A stretch of 64,000 nucleotides of DNA from Bacteroidota bacterium (GTDB lineage Bacteria; Bacteroidota; Bacteroidia; Chitinophagales; Chitinophagaceae). The stretch covers positions 496,001 through 560,000 of the forward strand of contig JAFDXN010000025.1 of assembly GCA_018267915.1 (NCBI GenBank), read 5' to 3'. Shown in pieces: positions 9,401 through 18,008 of the stretch. The translations under genes were made by a program, and so were the position numbers. The first letter of the stretch is position 1. The number at the start of each line of letters is the position of its first letter. The notes beneath the pieces are model-generated. The model was not told where the DNA came from, searched no databases, and saw only the letters and a list, made by a program, of their open reading frames with translations.

Positions 9401-11058
9401 TAAGTGCCCGCCGCCAGGCCTGTAAATGTATTGGGGTTGCCATAAGGCACGGCATTGTAGGCGTATTGATATGGAGCCAGGCCACCCGTTCCTGTAAATG
9501 TCACTGTACCATCTGATCCGCCGGGACAGGTAGGCAAGGTGTATGTGAGTGACAGGAAGCTGGGGCCGGCCGGGGCCACCAGCGTGATAACGGTGTCTTT
9601 ATTACATCCTACATCGTTAGTGGTGCGTATCGTATATGTACCTGCAACAAGGCTATCCGTCAATGTGCCGGTGAGGTTAGTATTGGTATGTATCACGGTC
9701 ACGCCCTGCAGCACTGTCTCAGTCCATGGTGATACGCCTGAGGCTACAGTAAACACTGCTTTCTTGGTGCAGGTAGCAGGCGACACAAGTGTGAAAGTAT
9801 TGCCCGGCAGCGGTGCAACAATGATCGTGTAAGTTATCTGTTGATTAGCCGACAGCGGGCATTCATTGTCCTGGTAGTTGAGTGTGAAAGTGTAAGTGCC
9901 CGGCGCCACAGTGGTAGTATTCCATGCGAAGATGCCCGTAGGCGCCGTAGTATGGTTATTAGTTACAGTGAAGGTTGCGCCTGTAGGTAAGCCGGTTGCA
10001 TTATAGTCGATCGTATCGCCATTGGCATCCGTCGGGTTAATGTTAAATGTGAATGCGCCTACATCTTTACACACCCTGAGCGTGGTGGAATCGATAAGTG
10101 TGCCTGCGGATGGGTTGGAGATCACGCCTGTTGGTGGCCAGTTGCTGCAGGTATTCAAAACCACTATGGTCATTTCGCGCTGGCTGGTACCTACAAGTAC
10201 ACCGCTGCGATACTCCTGCACCTCCATACAGGCCAGTGAGCGCTGCACCTGGTTGGGTGTAAAACTCATCTGCCCGGTAGTGGGCGTGAACACGAATGGG
10301 GCGGCTGCCAGGGGTGCAGTAGCAGTATAGGGAGGTATATAGCTCACGCTAGGTGGGTTAGGGGGGTTGCCTGTACCGTCACGGCCAGCTATCTGAACGA
10401 AGTATAAGCTGTCATTGTTGGGATCTACTGAGCCCGGAGCGTAGTTGGCCGGTATGTTGAGACAATAAAAGGGAGTAGGGATGGTGCCAAAAACCGAAGA
10501 GCTGTTTTGCTGGCCCACAGCTGCAGTATTGTTCAGCTTTGCATCAAGCGTGATGATAGTATTGCCGGGGTTGTTAACGTTAGTGATCGTAGTGCTTCGG
10601 CCGGCCTGGGTAGCACCCATGTTGCCATCGAAGTGGAAACGCCATCCGGTAGAGAGCGAGGGAACGGTGTAGGTACCCGAATAAATGAATTTTTTGATAC
10701 CCGGTATCGTGTTATTCACGTTGGTGCACGTAGTATTGTTGATATCCGCAGGGCATACCGGCGTCACTTCAACACCTGCTATCGGCGGCTCTTCCGCCAG
10801 TTGCAGTGTAGCAACTACAGTGGTGCTTGGGTCGTTGTAGACCTTCACCTCGGCGGTAGCATTCTGCAGGTTAGGGAAAGCGTTACCCGCGCAGTCACCA
10901 TATACGATCACGTATATCTTGTAGGTTTGGCCACTCTGCCAGGTATAATACATGTCAATACCAAACACGTGCGTGGCAAAGGACTTAACTGCTGAAAAAA
11001 GCACGATGCTCGCTACCAGGAATGAATAGCGCAGCATCCGGAGTACATTTTTTTTCAT
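6472..11058 (-). CDS. Giant SprB-repeat adhesin with T9SS type B C-terminal domain
   Basis: A 1528-aa cell-surface protein. A signal peptide (about 1-28, ending KSFA) leads into an N-terminal domain (FGIDMYYTW...YGDCAG), a VWA-unrelated beta region to about residue 500, and then about 12 SprB-type repeats of roughly 80 residues, each with a P-x-C-x-G...G core and a GTYT(I/F)H.KD...C..D ending. The last 90 residues (CCTPYLPNAFTPNGDGKNDRF...) form the gliding-motility-associated C-terminal domain that directs T9SS type B export. By analogy with SprB it is probably a surface adhesin, perhaps used in gliding or attachment; that role is inferred. No PorP/SprF gene is adjacent here, unlike the second adhesin at 41.5 kb. 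Confidence 0.9.
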   Translation of the reverse strand: MKKNVLRMLRYSFLVASIVLFSAVKSFATHVFGIDMYYTWQSGQTYKIYVIVYGDCAGNAFPNLQNATAEVKVYNDPSTTVVATLQLAEEPPIAGVEVTPVCPADINNTTCTNVNNTIPGIKKFIYSGTYTVPSLSTGWRFHFDGNMGATQAGRSTTITNVNNPGNTIITLDAKLNNTAAVGQQNSSSVFGTIPTPFYCLNIPANYAPGSVDPNNDSLYFVQIAGRDGTGNPPNPPSVSYIPPYTATAPLAAAPFVFTPTTGQMSFTPNQVQRSLACMEVQEYRSGVLVGTSQREMTIVVLNTCSNWPPTGVISNPSAGTLIDSTTLRVCKDVGAFTFNINPTDANGDTIDYNATGLPTGATFTVTNNHTTAPTGIFAWNTTTVAPGTYTFTLNYQDNECPLSANQQITYTIIVAPLPGNTFTLVSPATCTKKAVFTVASGVSPWTETVLQGVTVIHTNTNLTGTLTDSLVAGTYTIRTTNDVGCNKDTVITLVAPAGPSFLSLTYTLPTCPGGSDGTVTFTGTGGLAPYQYAYNAVPYGNPNTFTGLAAGTYTLHIRDANLCIKDSTWTLADGPPIYVNASIKRPLCNGLANGQVTLAAYNNNAPPYTYAMNAGPFTGSGTFTNLAAGTYTFHVHNSTGCAKDTVLTLTDSIAVHATLVISNVLCNGGNDGSITATGNNAVSPYTYALNAGPYSGVNTFNGLTAATYTIHVHDAMGCFLDTSAAVTQPTPVAVTATVTNILCNGAATGVIVITASGGTPGYTYANGAGPYTASNTFNGLIAGTYTIHTKDANSCIKDTVITLTQPTLLRITGVTMVQPTCNGSANGTMTIAASGGTPGYTYGINAAPFGPSSTFVGLVAATYTLHVKDANCCIKDTIVTLTQPTPVSVTASVKNSTCATLGDGRVVLTAGGGTPTYTYSQGAGPYGPSNTFQPLVAGTYTFHIKDSHGCIKDTTIAIVDSLNPVGIFNITNELCFGQSIGVISVNGSGAQSPYTYALGTNPYSPTNNFPGMPAGTYTVHIKDANGCIKDTTVPVTEPPVLGTTISIVRPTCFGFSNGSITALGTGGTPAYTYALNNGTLSATNIFTGLPTSVDTIHIKDNNGCTYDTIVTVTQPPKLEIVDLLLQEPKCAGDQNGVIQVFATGGTPAYSYAVDGFPFQSSSSLGNLYAGPHTIHLRDFNSCNIDTNVTLEQPDPLTFAGANITNPTCEGFADGSVTLMASGGTPPYMYSQSQSNYTSGATFSQLPEGTYSFYVIDSNSCTHDTSITLVGFPHIVLPEPTITPTTCFGSSDGIIFVNASGGVPPFTYQVDGMPDPPTTNPEFTGEAAGYHIITVYDSKNCKKSERVPVPQPDSIQTKMSTNGNLCEGIDDNGAVIADVKGGTPPYSYVWSTDTTRPSGINRITGLPNGFYRVVIHDAHDCLSSGEAEVEYDNCCTPYLPNAFTPNGDGKNDRFRPVYKGDMTLLKLSIFNRFGQLVFTTTNITDAWDGTYNGVPQDMGTYFFYMEFICGNKGDASNKQMIKGDITLIR

Positions 11059-11456
11059 AAGATTGTTTCGACAAAAAATAGTTTACAATGTTTATACAAA
11101 TTGCGTGGGTAACCAGATACAAGATCAATAAAATGGTTTGGTAAGATATTTCACTACTGTTTTCTAAATATTAAAACTGGCTTCACGTGCTAAAGACCCT
11201 TAAACCTAATCCAACCAAAATTTCTTTAATTCAAAAATACAGGGTTTTAAAGATACTATAAAATTTAACAAATTCTTTTTTGTATCCCCGTTAATCGGGG
11301 GATTTGTTTTCAGGTTCCGGGCTTTTTCTTATTGGGCAGCAATGAGGAATGAATAAGCAATATTTTAAATTCATTTCTATTTTTGAAAAGTTTGACGCGA
11401 ATAGGTCAAATTCAGGGGAGTATGCAAATAATAAGGCAAAAGTGTTGGTAACGAGC
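11059..11456. other. Upstream region of the SprB-repeat adhesin
   Basis: This 398-bp A+T-rich spacer lies between two minus-strand genes and probably carries the adhesin promoter. A small hairpin, ATCCCCG/CGGGG-type, is at 11284-11303, without a clear T-run on the side needed to terminate the flippase gene. I see no gene. Confidence 0.4.
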
Positions 11457-12962
11457 TTAAAACAACTTTTTTTCCGAACGTATGGCCTTTATGTAATTAT
11501 TCAGATCGGTGGAAGGTTTTAAACTTACGAGCAGCAGGACATACAGGAACAGGATGAGCGCGGAACGCACTACCACGTCAATGAATATCATTGCGATATC
11601 AGCTGTTTGGTAGAAGTGGGGCATATAGTAGCCTGCCAGCGCAGCCACGGCACCGGCTACCAGCACTCTCCAGGTTTTGCCGGTAAATGGCGACAAACGC
11701 ATTTTGCGGTACAGGTAGATCATCTTGCCGATATTAAAAATCACAAGCGACAATGTAGCACTCCAGGCAGCTCCGTAATAGCCATATTGCGGTATCAATA
11801 ACCTGTTAAGCGATATCGCTATCAGCACAAGAACAATAGCAATATAAAAATTGAACTTGTAGTGCCTGGAAATGCTGATGACCTCGCTATTGAGCCCGGT
11901 TGCCATATCTATAACGCGCCCTATCATTAACACAGGCACCAGCCCCCCGATGGCATTATAGGCCGGGGGCAATATCGTGACTGCGGCGCCGAGATTGCAG
12001 CCTATTAATATACTCATTATGATAGCCACAATGAGGATATTGATGCCCGAGCGATGGAACAGATCCTTTAATGTCGCTTCATCATTCCGGATGTAAGCTT
12101 TATTGAGTACGGGGTAACTGGCAGATATCATAGCTCGATAAGGCAATAACATCAGTGTGGCAATATAAATTGCAGCGCTGTAGACCGCCAGCGCTCCCAT
12201 ACCGGATTTGTCGAGCGGAGCCAGCATGAGCGAGTCAACAAATCCCATGACATTCAGCGACGCGCCAAAAAGCAGGTGATACCAGGCATAGTGCACCATC
12301 TCGCCGTATTCTCTTTTTGTAAATACCTTCCATCTTACCGATATGCCAAAGCCCTCGGTGCGCATGGCAACGAATAATAAAATTACCGGCGGTATTGCAT
12401 AAATAAGAATGGAGCCAACCACCAGAGCGTGAAAACTGATCCACCCCAGGTAGAAGAGCACAATGAACAAGACATTGAATAACCGCAATACCACCTCGCG
12501 CGTGAAGGCAGATATAGCTATTTTCAACTGCGATACAAGGTACTGGTCGAAGAATGTCATGACGCTCCATAGCAATACAAGGACCGGCAGCCAGGCATAA
12601 TACTCGTTCACCAGCGGGCGGTCGCCCGGCTGGTACAGGTTTACGATCTGCTGCCGGAAAATAAAGTAAGGTATCGTCAGTACCAGCGTAGTAATAACGG
12701 GCACCGCAGCGCAAATTGTCACCAACACCCGCTTGCGTTCGTCATTGCCTTCATAGCGCTGCGTAAATGTGGAAGCAAGTTGGGAAGTGCCGAGCAGCAC
12801 GAAAAAATTGATAAGGCCGCCGGAAAGAGTAATATTCTTAATGAAGCCGTAGCCCTGCTGGCTAATGATATTTACGGACAAAAAGACAATAAGAGCGCCC
12901 AGGGCTGCACCCGTAAAATTTACGATAGTGGTCTTGACTGATTGGCGGAATACTATGCCCAT
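11457..12962 (-). CDS. Wzx-like polysaccharide flippase (MOP superfamily)
   Basis: A 501-aa polytopic membrane protein with about 12-14 hydrophobic helices and the overall look of the polysaccharide biosynthesis (Wzx/RfbX) branch of the MATE/MOP superfamily. The N-terminus reads FRQSVKTTIVNFTGAALGALIVFLSV, and a typical QLASTFTQRYEG loop follows the second helix. Such proteins move undecaprenyl-linked glycans across the inner membrane. There are no glycosyltransferase or polymerase neighbours, so the glycan is unknown. It starts at the ATG at 12962. Confidence 0.8.
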   Translation of the reverse strand: MGIVFRQSVKTTIVNFTGAALGALIVFLSVNIISQQGYGFIKNITLSGGLINFFVLLGTSQLASTFTQRYEGNDERKRVLVTICAAVPVITTLVLTIPYFIFRQQIVNLYQPGDRPLVNEYYAWLPVLVLLWSVMTFFDQYLVSQLKIAISAFTREVVLRLFNVLFIVLFYLGWISFHALVVGSILIYAIPPVILLFVAMRTEGFGISVRWKVFTKREYGEMVHYAWYHLLFGASLNVMGFVDSLMLAPLDKSGMGALAVYSAAIYIATLMLLPYRAMISASYPVLNKAYIRNDEATLKDLFHRSGINILIVAIIMSILIGCNLGAAVTILPPAYNAIGGLVPVLMIGRVIDMATGLNSEVISISRHYKFNFYIAIVLVLIAISLNRLLIPQYGYYGAAWSATLSLVIFNIGKMIYLYRKMRLSPFTGKTWRVLVAGAVAALAGYYMPHFYQTADIAMIFIDVVVRSALILFLYVLLLVSLKPSTDLNNYIKAIRSEKKLF

Positions 12963-13030
12963 GGGCCTTAAAGATACTGGAACTCAAAAGTAAATAGTAA
13001 AAAGCCAAAAAATAGCTAAAGTACCTGTAT

Positions 13031-13068
13031 ATAAAAGAGTTGGTCCTGCAATATTGCAGGACCAACTC
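13031..13068 (-). terminator. Terminator formed by a perfect 32-bp palindrome
   Basis: Bases 13037-13052 are the exact reverse complement of 13053-13068 (core CTGCAATATTGCAG). Reading the minus strand, the stem is followed by TTTTATAT, so it should terminate the OmpA/TSP3 gene ending at 13093. It also lies 75 bp upstream of the flippase start. Confidence 0.75.
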
Positions 13069-13092
13069 GCCAAGGTATCCTGTTAGTAAAAA

Positions 13093-15369
13093 CTACTCTT
13101 TCAGTTTCAGGTCCATTGCCACGCGGCGGTTTTGTGCGCGGCCTTTGGCTGTCTTGTTGCTGGCTACCGGTTGCGTATCGCCATGCCCGTCGGTCACAAG
13201 CCTGCTTTCCGCTACGCCCTGGCTAACGAAATAATTTTTTACAGAAGCCGCCCTGTCTTTTGACAGTTGCATGTTCTTATCCGGCTTGCCTACGTTGTCC
13301 GTATGGCCATCGATGGTCATATAATAATCAGGATAGTCGTTCAATATCTTAACGATCTCATTCAGCATCGGGTAAGAAGTTTTCTTGATGACCGCCTTGC
13401 CTGTCTCGAACTGTATGGCTGTGGCAGCAAATGCCAGGCGCTTTTTCACCTCGACACTTACTTCAGGGCAACCGTGGTTAGCGATCGTACCTTTAACTGT
13501 CGGACATTTGTCTTCATTATCGGGCACACCGTCATTATCGCTATCCGGGCAGCCGTGGTTGGCTATCGGCCCTGCGGCATTGGGGCAGGCATCTTCATTG
13601 TCAGCCAGTCCGTCGCCATCGCTATCCGGGCAACCCTGGAGCTTCGCCAAACCTTTCTGGTCAGGGCATTTGTCGTCGATATCAGCTATGCCGTCTCCGT
13701 CGCGGTCGGGGCAGCCACCCATTGCCACACTGCCCGCTTCGCTCGGGCACCTGTCCTGTGCATCGGCTACGCTATCCAGGTCGGCATCGGGGCAACCCAT
13801 TGCTGTTTTTGAACCTGCCAGGTCGGGACATTTATCTGCGCTGTCAGGTATGCCGTCGTGGTCGCGGTCCGGGTCGGGGCAGCCCATATAAGCCCATACA
13901 CCTTTTTCACCGGGGCACTTATCTCTTTTATTGGAAACCAAATCCCCATCGCTGTCCTTAGGTTTCCTTTTTCCGAAAGGGACATAAGCGCCGAAATAGA
14001 AGTTAGCGCCATATGCATTGTTCGATATCACACCCAATATGTCGTCGCTGCCAATGAAGAAGCCCGACACGCGCAGGCCCAGGCCCACCTTCAGGCTCTT
14101 GCTCAGGAAGCTATAAGTAATGGGCAAGCCTGCGCTAAAAATGCGCACATCGTAACGTGGCGTCACCGTTATCTGGCTGTAGTAGCTATTTCCTACATTA
14201 TCCCTGTTCGCAAGGTTGCCCATATACATCAGGTTCACGAAAACACCCTTTGCAGCATGATAGTCGGCACTGATCACCAGGGCCGTTGGCAGGTGCACTT
14301 TCGTTGCGGTAGTGCTATCGTCGGCAACGCTAAACCCGTGTTGCGTAGCATACGCTTTAAGAGAGTCGGCACTGCCTGTATGTTTGTTAATGTCATTACC
14401 CTGCAGCGCTACCGTATTACCGCTGTTGCTTATCGCTACCGTCCTTACATTGTTTTTATAAGTGATGGCGCCAATATCCGTAACTGCAGCAGAGAAACGC
14501 AGCATATATGCGTTAGCTCCCGGATCCGTCAGCCCCGTCTGGCCGTCCATATCGTATTTGTATTTCGCAATATTTGGTCTGAACTCATACACGAAACCGA
14601 TATCGCCGCCAAACCCCTTGCCTGCGCCTTTGAACAGGTTGCTTGTCACGTCGCCCGTATTGTCGAAATTGATGCCCCCGCTCCGTGCCGCTATGTCTGA
14701 ATTACTAACACGCCAGAGGTCGGTTGCAGCGGTGTAAGAAACATCCATGTTTTTGCTAATGACGCTTAAATAGCCAATGCCCATCAGGTAGCGTGCCGTG
14801 AGGCCGCCTTTTATCATATTCTTGCCATTGTCGAACAGCACGCCACCATAGCTAAGGCCGATCTCGGACCAGCCGTGCAGGGTAAAGTTGAATTTATTGC
14901 CGTTCGATGAATAGTCTGTCTGGTCATTGCTGTGCGTCACGGTCTGGAATATGCTGTCGTCTATATTGTGTACCTGGTTCATCAGGCGTACGCGCGTGGT
15001 GAGCGCTATAGCGTGCTTTCTGCCCAGGCTCACCAACGCTCCCGGACCCCGTATCTCAGCATAGGGCAGCACGAAGCTCGCCTTACCTGAATTTTTTACG
15101 TCCACAAAGTCACTGATCTTAAAGTTGTCGCTACCGACGGCATTTGAGAAATTGCTCGACCGGATAGTGCCATAGTTGTTGTCCATGCCGAAGTTGAGCG
15201 AAAAGAGGTCGATAGTGAACTTGTGCCTTGAGTCGGCAATGTTGGCCGGGTTCAGGTATAGCCCGTTGGTGCCGCTGTAGTTGCTGGTTGCTATGCCTAT
15301 GTATCGTTGCGCATTAGCGCCGGCCGTACATAGCAGGATCAGAAGAAAGGTTAGTAACTGTTTTCTCAT
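13093..15369 (-). CDS. Outer-membrane protein: DUF5723 + TSP type 3 repeats + OmpA domain
   Basis: A 758-aa envelope protein. A 20-residue signal peptide ends ANA|Q. A beta-rich DUF5723-like region (YIGIATSNYSGTNGLYLNPANIAD..., to about 475) follows. Next come about six thrombospondin type 3 calcium-binding repeats (D-x-D-x-D-G with KCP...GCPD, about 475-630). The C-terminus is an OmpA peptidoglycan-binding domain (FETGKAVI...TIDGHTDNVG...SKDRAASVKNYF...GRAQNRRV). The OmpA end would anchor an outer-membrane barrel to peptidoglycan through a rigid Ca2+-binding stalk. A shorter paralogue is at 24438-25826. It is monocistronic, with a terminator at 13031-13068. Confidence 0.85.
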   Translation of the reverse strand: MRKQLLTFLLILLCTAGANAQRYIGIATSNYSGTNGLYLNPANIADSRHKFTIDLFSLNFGMDNNYGTIRSSNFSNAVGSDNFKISDFVDVKNSGKASFVLPYAEIRGPGALVSLGRKHAIALTTRVRLMNQVHNIDDSIFQTVTHSNDQTDYSSNGNKFNFTLHGWSEIGLSYGGVLFDNGKNMIKGGLTARYLMGIGYLSVISKNMDVSYTAATDLWRVSNSDIAARSGGINFDNTGDVTSNLFKGAGKGFGGDIGFVYEFRPNIAKYKYDMDGQTGLTDPGANAYMLRFSAAVTDIGAITYKNNVRTVAISNSGNTVALQGNDINKHTGSADSLKAYATQHGFSVADDSTTATKVHLPTALVISADYHAAKGVFVNLMYMGNLANRDNVGNSYYSQITVTPRYDVRIFSAGLPITYSFLSKSLKVGLGLRVSGFFIGSDDILGVISNNAYGANFYFGAYVPFGKRKPKDSDGDLVSNKRDKCPGEKGVWAYMGCPDPDRDHDGIPDSADKCPDLAGSKTAMGCPDADLDSVADAQDRCPSEAGSVAMGGCPDRDGDGIADIDDKCPDQKGLAKLQGCPDSDGDGLADNEDACPNAAGPIANHGCPDSDNDGVPDNEDKCPTVKGTIANHGCPEVSVEVKKRLAFAATAIQFETGKAVIKKTSYPMLNEIVKILNDYPDYYMTIDGHTDNVGKPDKNMQLSKDRAASVKNYFVSQGVAESRLVTDGHGDTQPVASNKTAKGRAQNRRVAMDLKLKE

Positions 15370-15523
15370 AAGCTGTGGTTTTGTTTTACGTTTTCTAATG
15401 GGTAAAGGCAGGGTTTAGGCTGCCGCGATGAATATTGCAACCCATAACAAAAATAGCGCCAATGTGCCACTTATGCCATACTACATTCATGGTATTTTTA
15501 TTAAGGGGTAGCACGGATGGCGC

Positions 15524-15558
15524 TAAAGCAAAAAGGGCTAAGCAACCGCTTAGCCCTT
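15524..15558 (-). terminator. Terminator after tsf
   Basis: AAGGGCTAAGC (15533-15543) pairs with GCTTAGCCCTT (15548-15558) with a 4-nt loop, and a T-run follows on the minus strand. It closes the rplM-rpsI-rpsB-tsf operon. Confidence 0.85.
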
Positions 15559-15580
15559 CGGTAAATATTCAGTATGTCGA

Positions 15581-16420
15581 TTATCCTACAGCTATACGTT
15601 TAAAGCTTGTAACAGTCAGGTCGGCCTCTACCGATTTCAGGTAGTCGGCAACTGTCTTGCCATTGTCTTTTACGAAAGCCTGTGGCAACAGTGTATTTTC
15701 TTTAAAGAATTTGTTCAGCTTACCCTGGGCGATCTTTTCAACCATATCGCCTGTCTTGCCTTCAGCCATTACCTGCTCAATAGCTATCGCCCTTTCGCGC
15801 TCCAGTGTTTCAGGGGCAATGTTGTCAGCGTCTACAGCCAGCGGGTTCATCGCAGCTATCTGCATAGCCACGTCCTTGCCTGCTGCTATCACGTTGTCGT
15901 TAGCAGGCTTGTTAAGGCCCACCAGTACACCTATGCGGTAACCTGCATGGATGTAAGGCACCACTGCAGGAGCAGTGATAGTTTCGAAACGGATGATATC
16001 GATCTTCTCACCTATTTTGGCAACATTCTCAAGCAGCTTCTCAGCTACTGTAGCGCCCTGCATCGGCTGAGCTTTCAGCTCTTCAGCAGAGGTAACTTTG
16101 GAGTTCAGTGCGATGTCAGCTATTTCCTGTGCAAAATCGATGAACTCCTGGTTCTTGGCAACGAAATCCGTTTCAGAGCTCAGGTTCACAATAACACCAT
16201 AAGTATTGTCAGCAGATGCTTTTGCGATGGCCACACCTTCTTTAGCCTCGCGGTCGCTGCGGTTGGCAGCTACCTTCTGGCCCTTTTTGCGCAGGTAGTC
16301 GATCGCTTTTTCAAAATCGCCTTCGCTTTCAGTAAGCGCCTTGCGGCAATCCATCATGCCTGCACCTGTTTGCTGGCGCAGCTTGTTCACTTCTGCTGCA
16401 GATATTGTTACAGTACTCAT
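15581..16420 (-). CDS. tsf: Translation elongation factor Ts
   Basis: A 279-aa guanine-nucleotide exchange factor that recycles EF-Tu-GDP. The signature near the N-terminus, VNKLRQQTGAGMMDCRKALTE, is the UBA-like EF-Tu-binding module. TDFVAKN and the C-terminal region (EGKTGDMVEKIAQGKLNKFFKENTLLPQ) are typical. I place the start at the ATG at 16420 because it is preceded by AAGGATAT and yields the normal N-terminus (MSTVTISAAEV); the frame is open to 16492 without further similarity. It is the last gene of the ribosomal operon. Confidence 0.96.
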   Translation of the reverse strand: MSTVTISAAEVNKLRQQTGAGMMDCRKALTESEGDFEKAIDYLRKKGQKVAANRSDREAKEGVAIAKASADNTYGVIVNLSSETDFVAKNQEFIDFAQEIADIALNSKVTSAEELKAQPMQGATVAEKLLENVAKIGEKIDIIRFETITAPAVVPYIHAGYRIGVLVGLNKPANDNVIAAGKDVAMQIAAMNPLAVDADNIAPETLERERAIAIEQVMAEGKTGDMVEKIAQGKLNKFFKENTLLPQAFVKDNGKTVADYLKSVEADLTVTSFKRIAVG

Positions 16421-16501
16421 TGTATATCCTTTTTTGAAAGTTTTAAAATTTATTTTTTCGCTTGGTTGCCCAAAGGCGGGCAAAATTCGCATTTTATCAT
16501 T

Positions 16502-16523
16502 AAAGCCCCAAAAGAGGGGCTTT
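16502..16523 (-). terminator. Hairpin between rpsB and tsf
   Basis: AAAGCCCC (16502-16509) pairs with GGGGCTTT (16516-16523). The T-run on the minus strand is weak, so it is more likely an attenuating or mRNA-processing hairpin than a full stop. Confidence 0.45.
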
Positions 16524-16550
16524 AAGGCTATATTAATATTCGTTATAATT

Positions 16551-17510
16551 TTAACGCTTTACGGCTGGCCTGCCCGCACCGCCGCCAGTGCGACCTGCGC
16601 CGCCGCCACGGTTACCACCGCCACCGCCGCGATTGCCGCCACCTGCGCCACCGCGGTTACCACCACGGCCTGCACCTGCACCTGCTCCGGTGCCTGCACC
16701 TGAAGCACTGCGGCCACGACCGCGACCACCGCCTTTACCGTCTTCTTCTTCTATATCCAGTCCGCGCATCCTTTCGGTGTTCTCTTCCACATTGGTTTCA
16801 TCTTCTTCTTTCACCTGGCTGCGTTCCTGCAGACCTTCCATAATGGCGGCTGTCAGGTATTGCGTGATGATAGCTATCGATTTGGTAGCGTCATCGTTAG
16901 CAGGTATAGAGAAGTCAACCTTAGTAGGATCGCTGTTAGTATCCACCATTGCAAAGGTCATGATACCCAGGCGCTTTGCTTCGGCCAGCGCGATGTGCTC
17001 ATGGCTGATGTCAACGATGAACAGCGCTGCGGGAGTGCGTGCCATCTGCGAAATACCGCCCAGCACTTTCTCCATTTTTTCCTTGCTGCGTGTCAGCGTC
17101 AGGCGTTCTTTCTTAGTAACGCTGTCCATAGTGCCGTCGGCCAGCATTTTTTCTATGCTCTGCATCTTCTTCACACTCTTGCGGATGGTAGAGAAGTTGG
17201 TAAGCATGCCACCCAGCCAGCGCTCGGTAACGAAAGGCATATTCACTTTAGCAGCGGCTTCAGCCACTATTTCCTTAGCTTGCTTTTTGGTAGCTACGAA
17301 CATGATCTTCTTACCGCTCTTAGCGATAGATTTCAGTGCTGCTGCAGCTTCATCCAGGCCCTCGATAGTTTTATTGAGGTCTATGATATGGATGCCGTTC
17401 TTTTCAGCAAAGATGTACGGCAGCATTTTGGGGTTCCACTTCTTCTTAAGGTGGCCAAAATGCACACCAGCTTCAAGTAATTGCTGGTGCAGGCTTTTAT
17501 TATCTTCCAT
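16551..17510 (-). CDS. rpsB: 30S ribosomal protein S2 with Gly/Arg-rich C-terminal extension
   Basis: A 319-aa protein. Residues 1 to about 230 are a complete S2 core (LLEAGVHFGHLKKKWNPKM, IDLNKTIEGL, TERWLGGMLTNF, SIPANDDA), which joins bS1 and uS5 at the small-subunit back. An acidic linker (KEEDETNVEENTERMRGLDIEEED) and then about 70 residues of low-complexity Gly/Arg/Asn/Ala (RGGNRGG- and GAGAG-type repeats) follow, ending PAVKR. E. coli S2 has 241 residues and no such tail. RGG-type tails bind RNA in other proteins; a role here is inferred. It sits between rpsI and tsf. The core call is certain and the function of the tail is unknown. Confidence 0.96.
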   Translation of the reverse strand: MEDNKSLHQQLLEAGVHFGHLKKKWNPKMLPYIFAEKNGIHIIDLNKTIEGLDEAAAALKSIAKSGKKIMFVATKKQAKEIVAEAAAKVNMPFVTERWLGGMLTNFSTIRKSVKKMQSIEKMLADGTMDSVTKKERLTLTRSKEKMEKVLGGISQMARTPAALFIVDISHEHIALAEAKRLGIMTFAMVDTNSDPTKVDFSIPANDDATKSIAIITQYLTAAIMEGLQERSQVKEEDETNVEENTERMRGLDIEEEDGKGGGRGRGRSASGAGTGAGAGAGRGGNRGGAGGGNRGGGGGNRGGGAGRTGGGAGRPAVKR

Positions 17511-17552
17511 TTGAGTAATTTCTTGTCGGTTAAAAAATAAGAATACCAGCCT

Positions 17553-17570
17553 GCCTGTCGGCAGACAGGC
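17553..17570. repeat. GCCTGTC/GACAGGC hairpin repeat
   Basis: GCCTGTC GGCA GACAGGC forms a 7-bp stem in the 62-bp gap between rpsI and rpsB. Similar palindromes (GCCCGTTCTGCGGGC and GGCCTGTCCGTCCGG) are embedded in the open frame at 53347-53925. This is probably a dispersed palindromic element. Confidence 0.5.
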
Positions 17571-17572
17571 GA

Positions 17573-17962
17573 TTAACGTTTAGAGAACTGGAAGCTACGG
17601 CGTGCCTTGCGTTTACCGAATTTCTTACGTTCTACAGAGCGTGGGTCGCGCGTCATCAGGCCTTGCTTCTTCAGTGCCGGGCGATATTCTGCATTCACCT
17701 CGCACAGTGCACGGGCTATAGCCATCTTGATAGCTTCAGCCTGGCCTTTAGGGCCGCCACCCTGCACATTCACTACTATGTCGAAAGAGCTTGTTGCTTC
17801 GATGGTTTTCAAAGGAAGCTCTACCTGGTTTTGCAGGTACATAATAGGAAAATACGCTTTGTACTCTTTGTCATTAACCGTGATATTGCCGGTACCCTTG
17901 CTCATATATACACGAGCTACGGCTTCTTTACGGCGACCAACGGCATTTTTTTGCTTTTCCAT
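17573..17962 (-). CDS. rpsI: 30S ribosomal protein S9
   Basis: A 129-aa complete S9. The N-terminus KNAVGRRKEAVARVY and the C-terminal MTRDPRSVERKKFGKRKARRSFQFSKR are diagnostic; the basic C-terminal tail reaches the P-site tRNA in ribosome structures. It follows rplM with a 46-bp gap containing a CCCCC-TT-CGGGGG hairpin (about 17988-18001), the usual rplM-rpsI order. Confidence 0.98.
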   Translation of the reverse strand: MEKQKNAVGRRKEAVARVYMSKGTGNITVNDKEYKAYFPIMYLQNQVELPLKTIEATSSFDIVVNVQGGGPKGQAEAIKMAIARALCEVNAEYRPALKKQGLMTRDPRSVERKKFGKRKARRSFQFSKR

Positions 17963-18008
17963 TTAATATTACTTTATTTTCTTTTAGCCCCCTTCGGGGG
18001 GTTGGGGG

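Noticed and set aside
7200..9600. Regularly spaced repeats that might suggest a CRISPR array
   Set aside because: The period is about 240 bp, the copies are diverged and they stay in frame; they are protein repeats (SprB type).
13858..14700. 280-codon plus-strand frame
   Set aside because: It is antisense to the OmpA/TSP3 gene, with no motif or upstream signal.
16588..17514. Long plus-strand frame with a proline-rich start
   Set aside because: It is antisense to rpsB; the proline run is the complement of the Gly/Arg tail codons.
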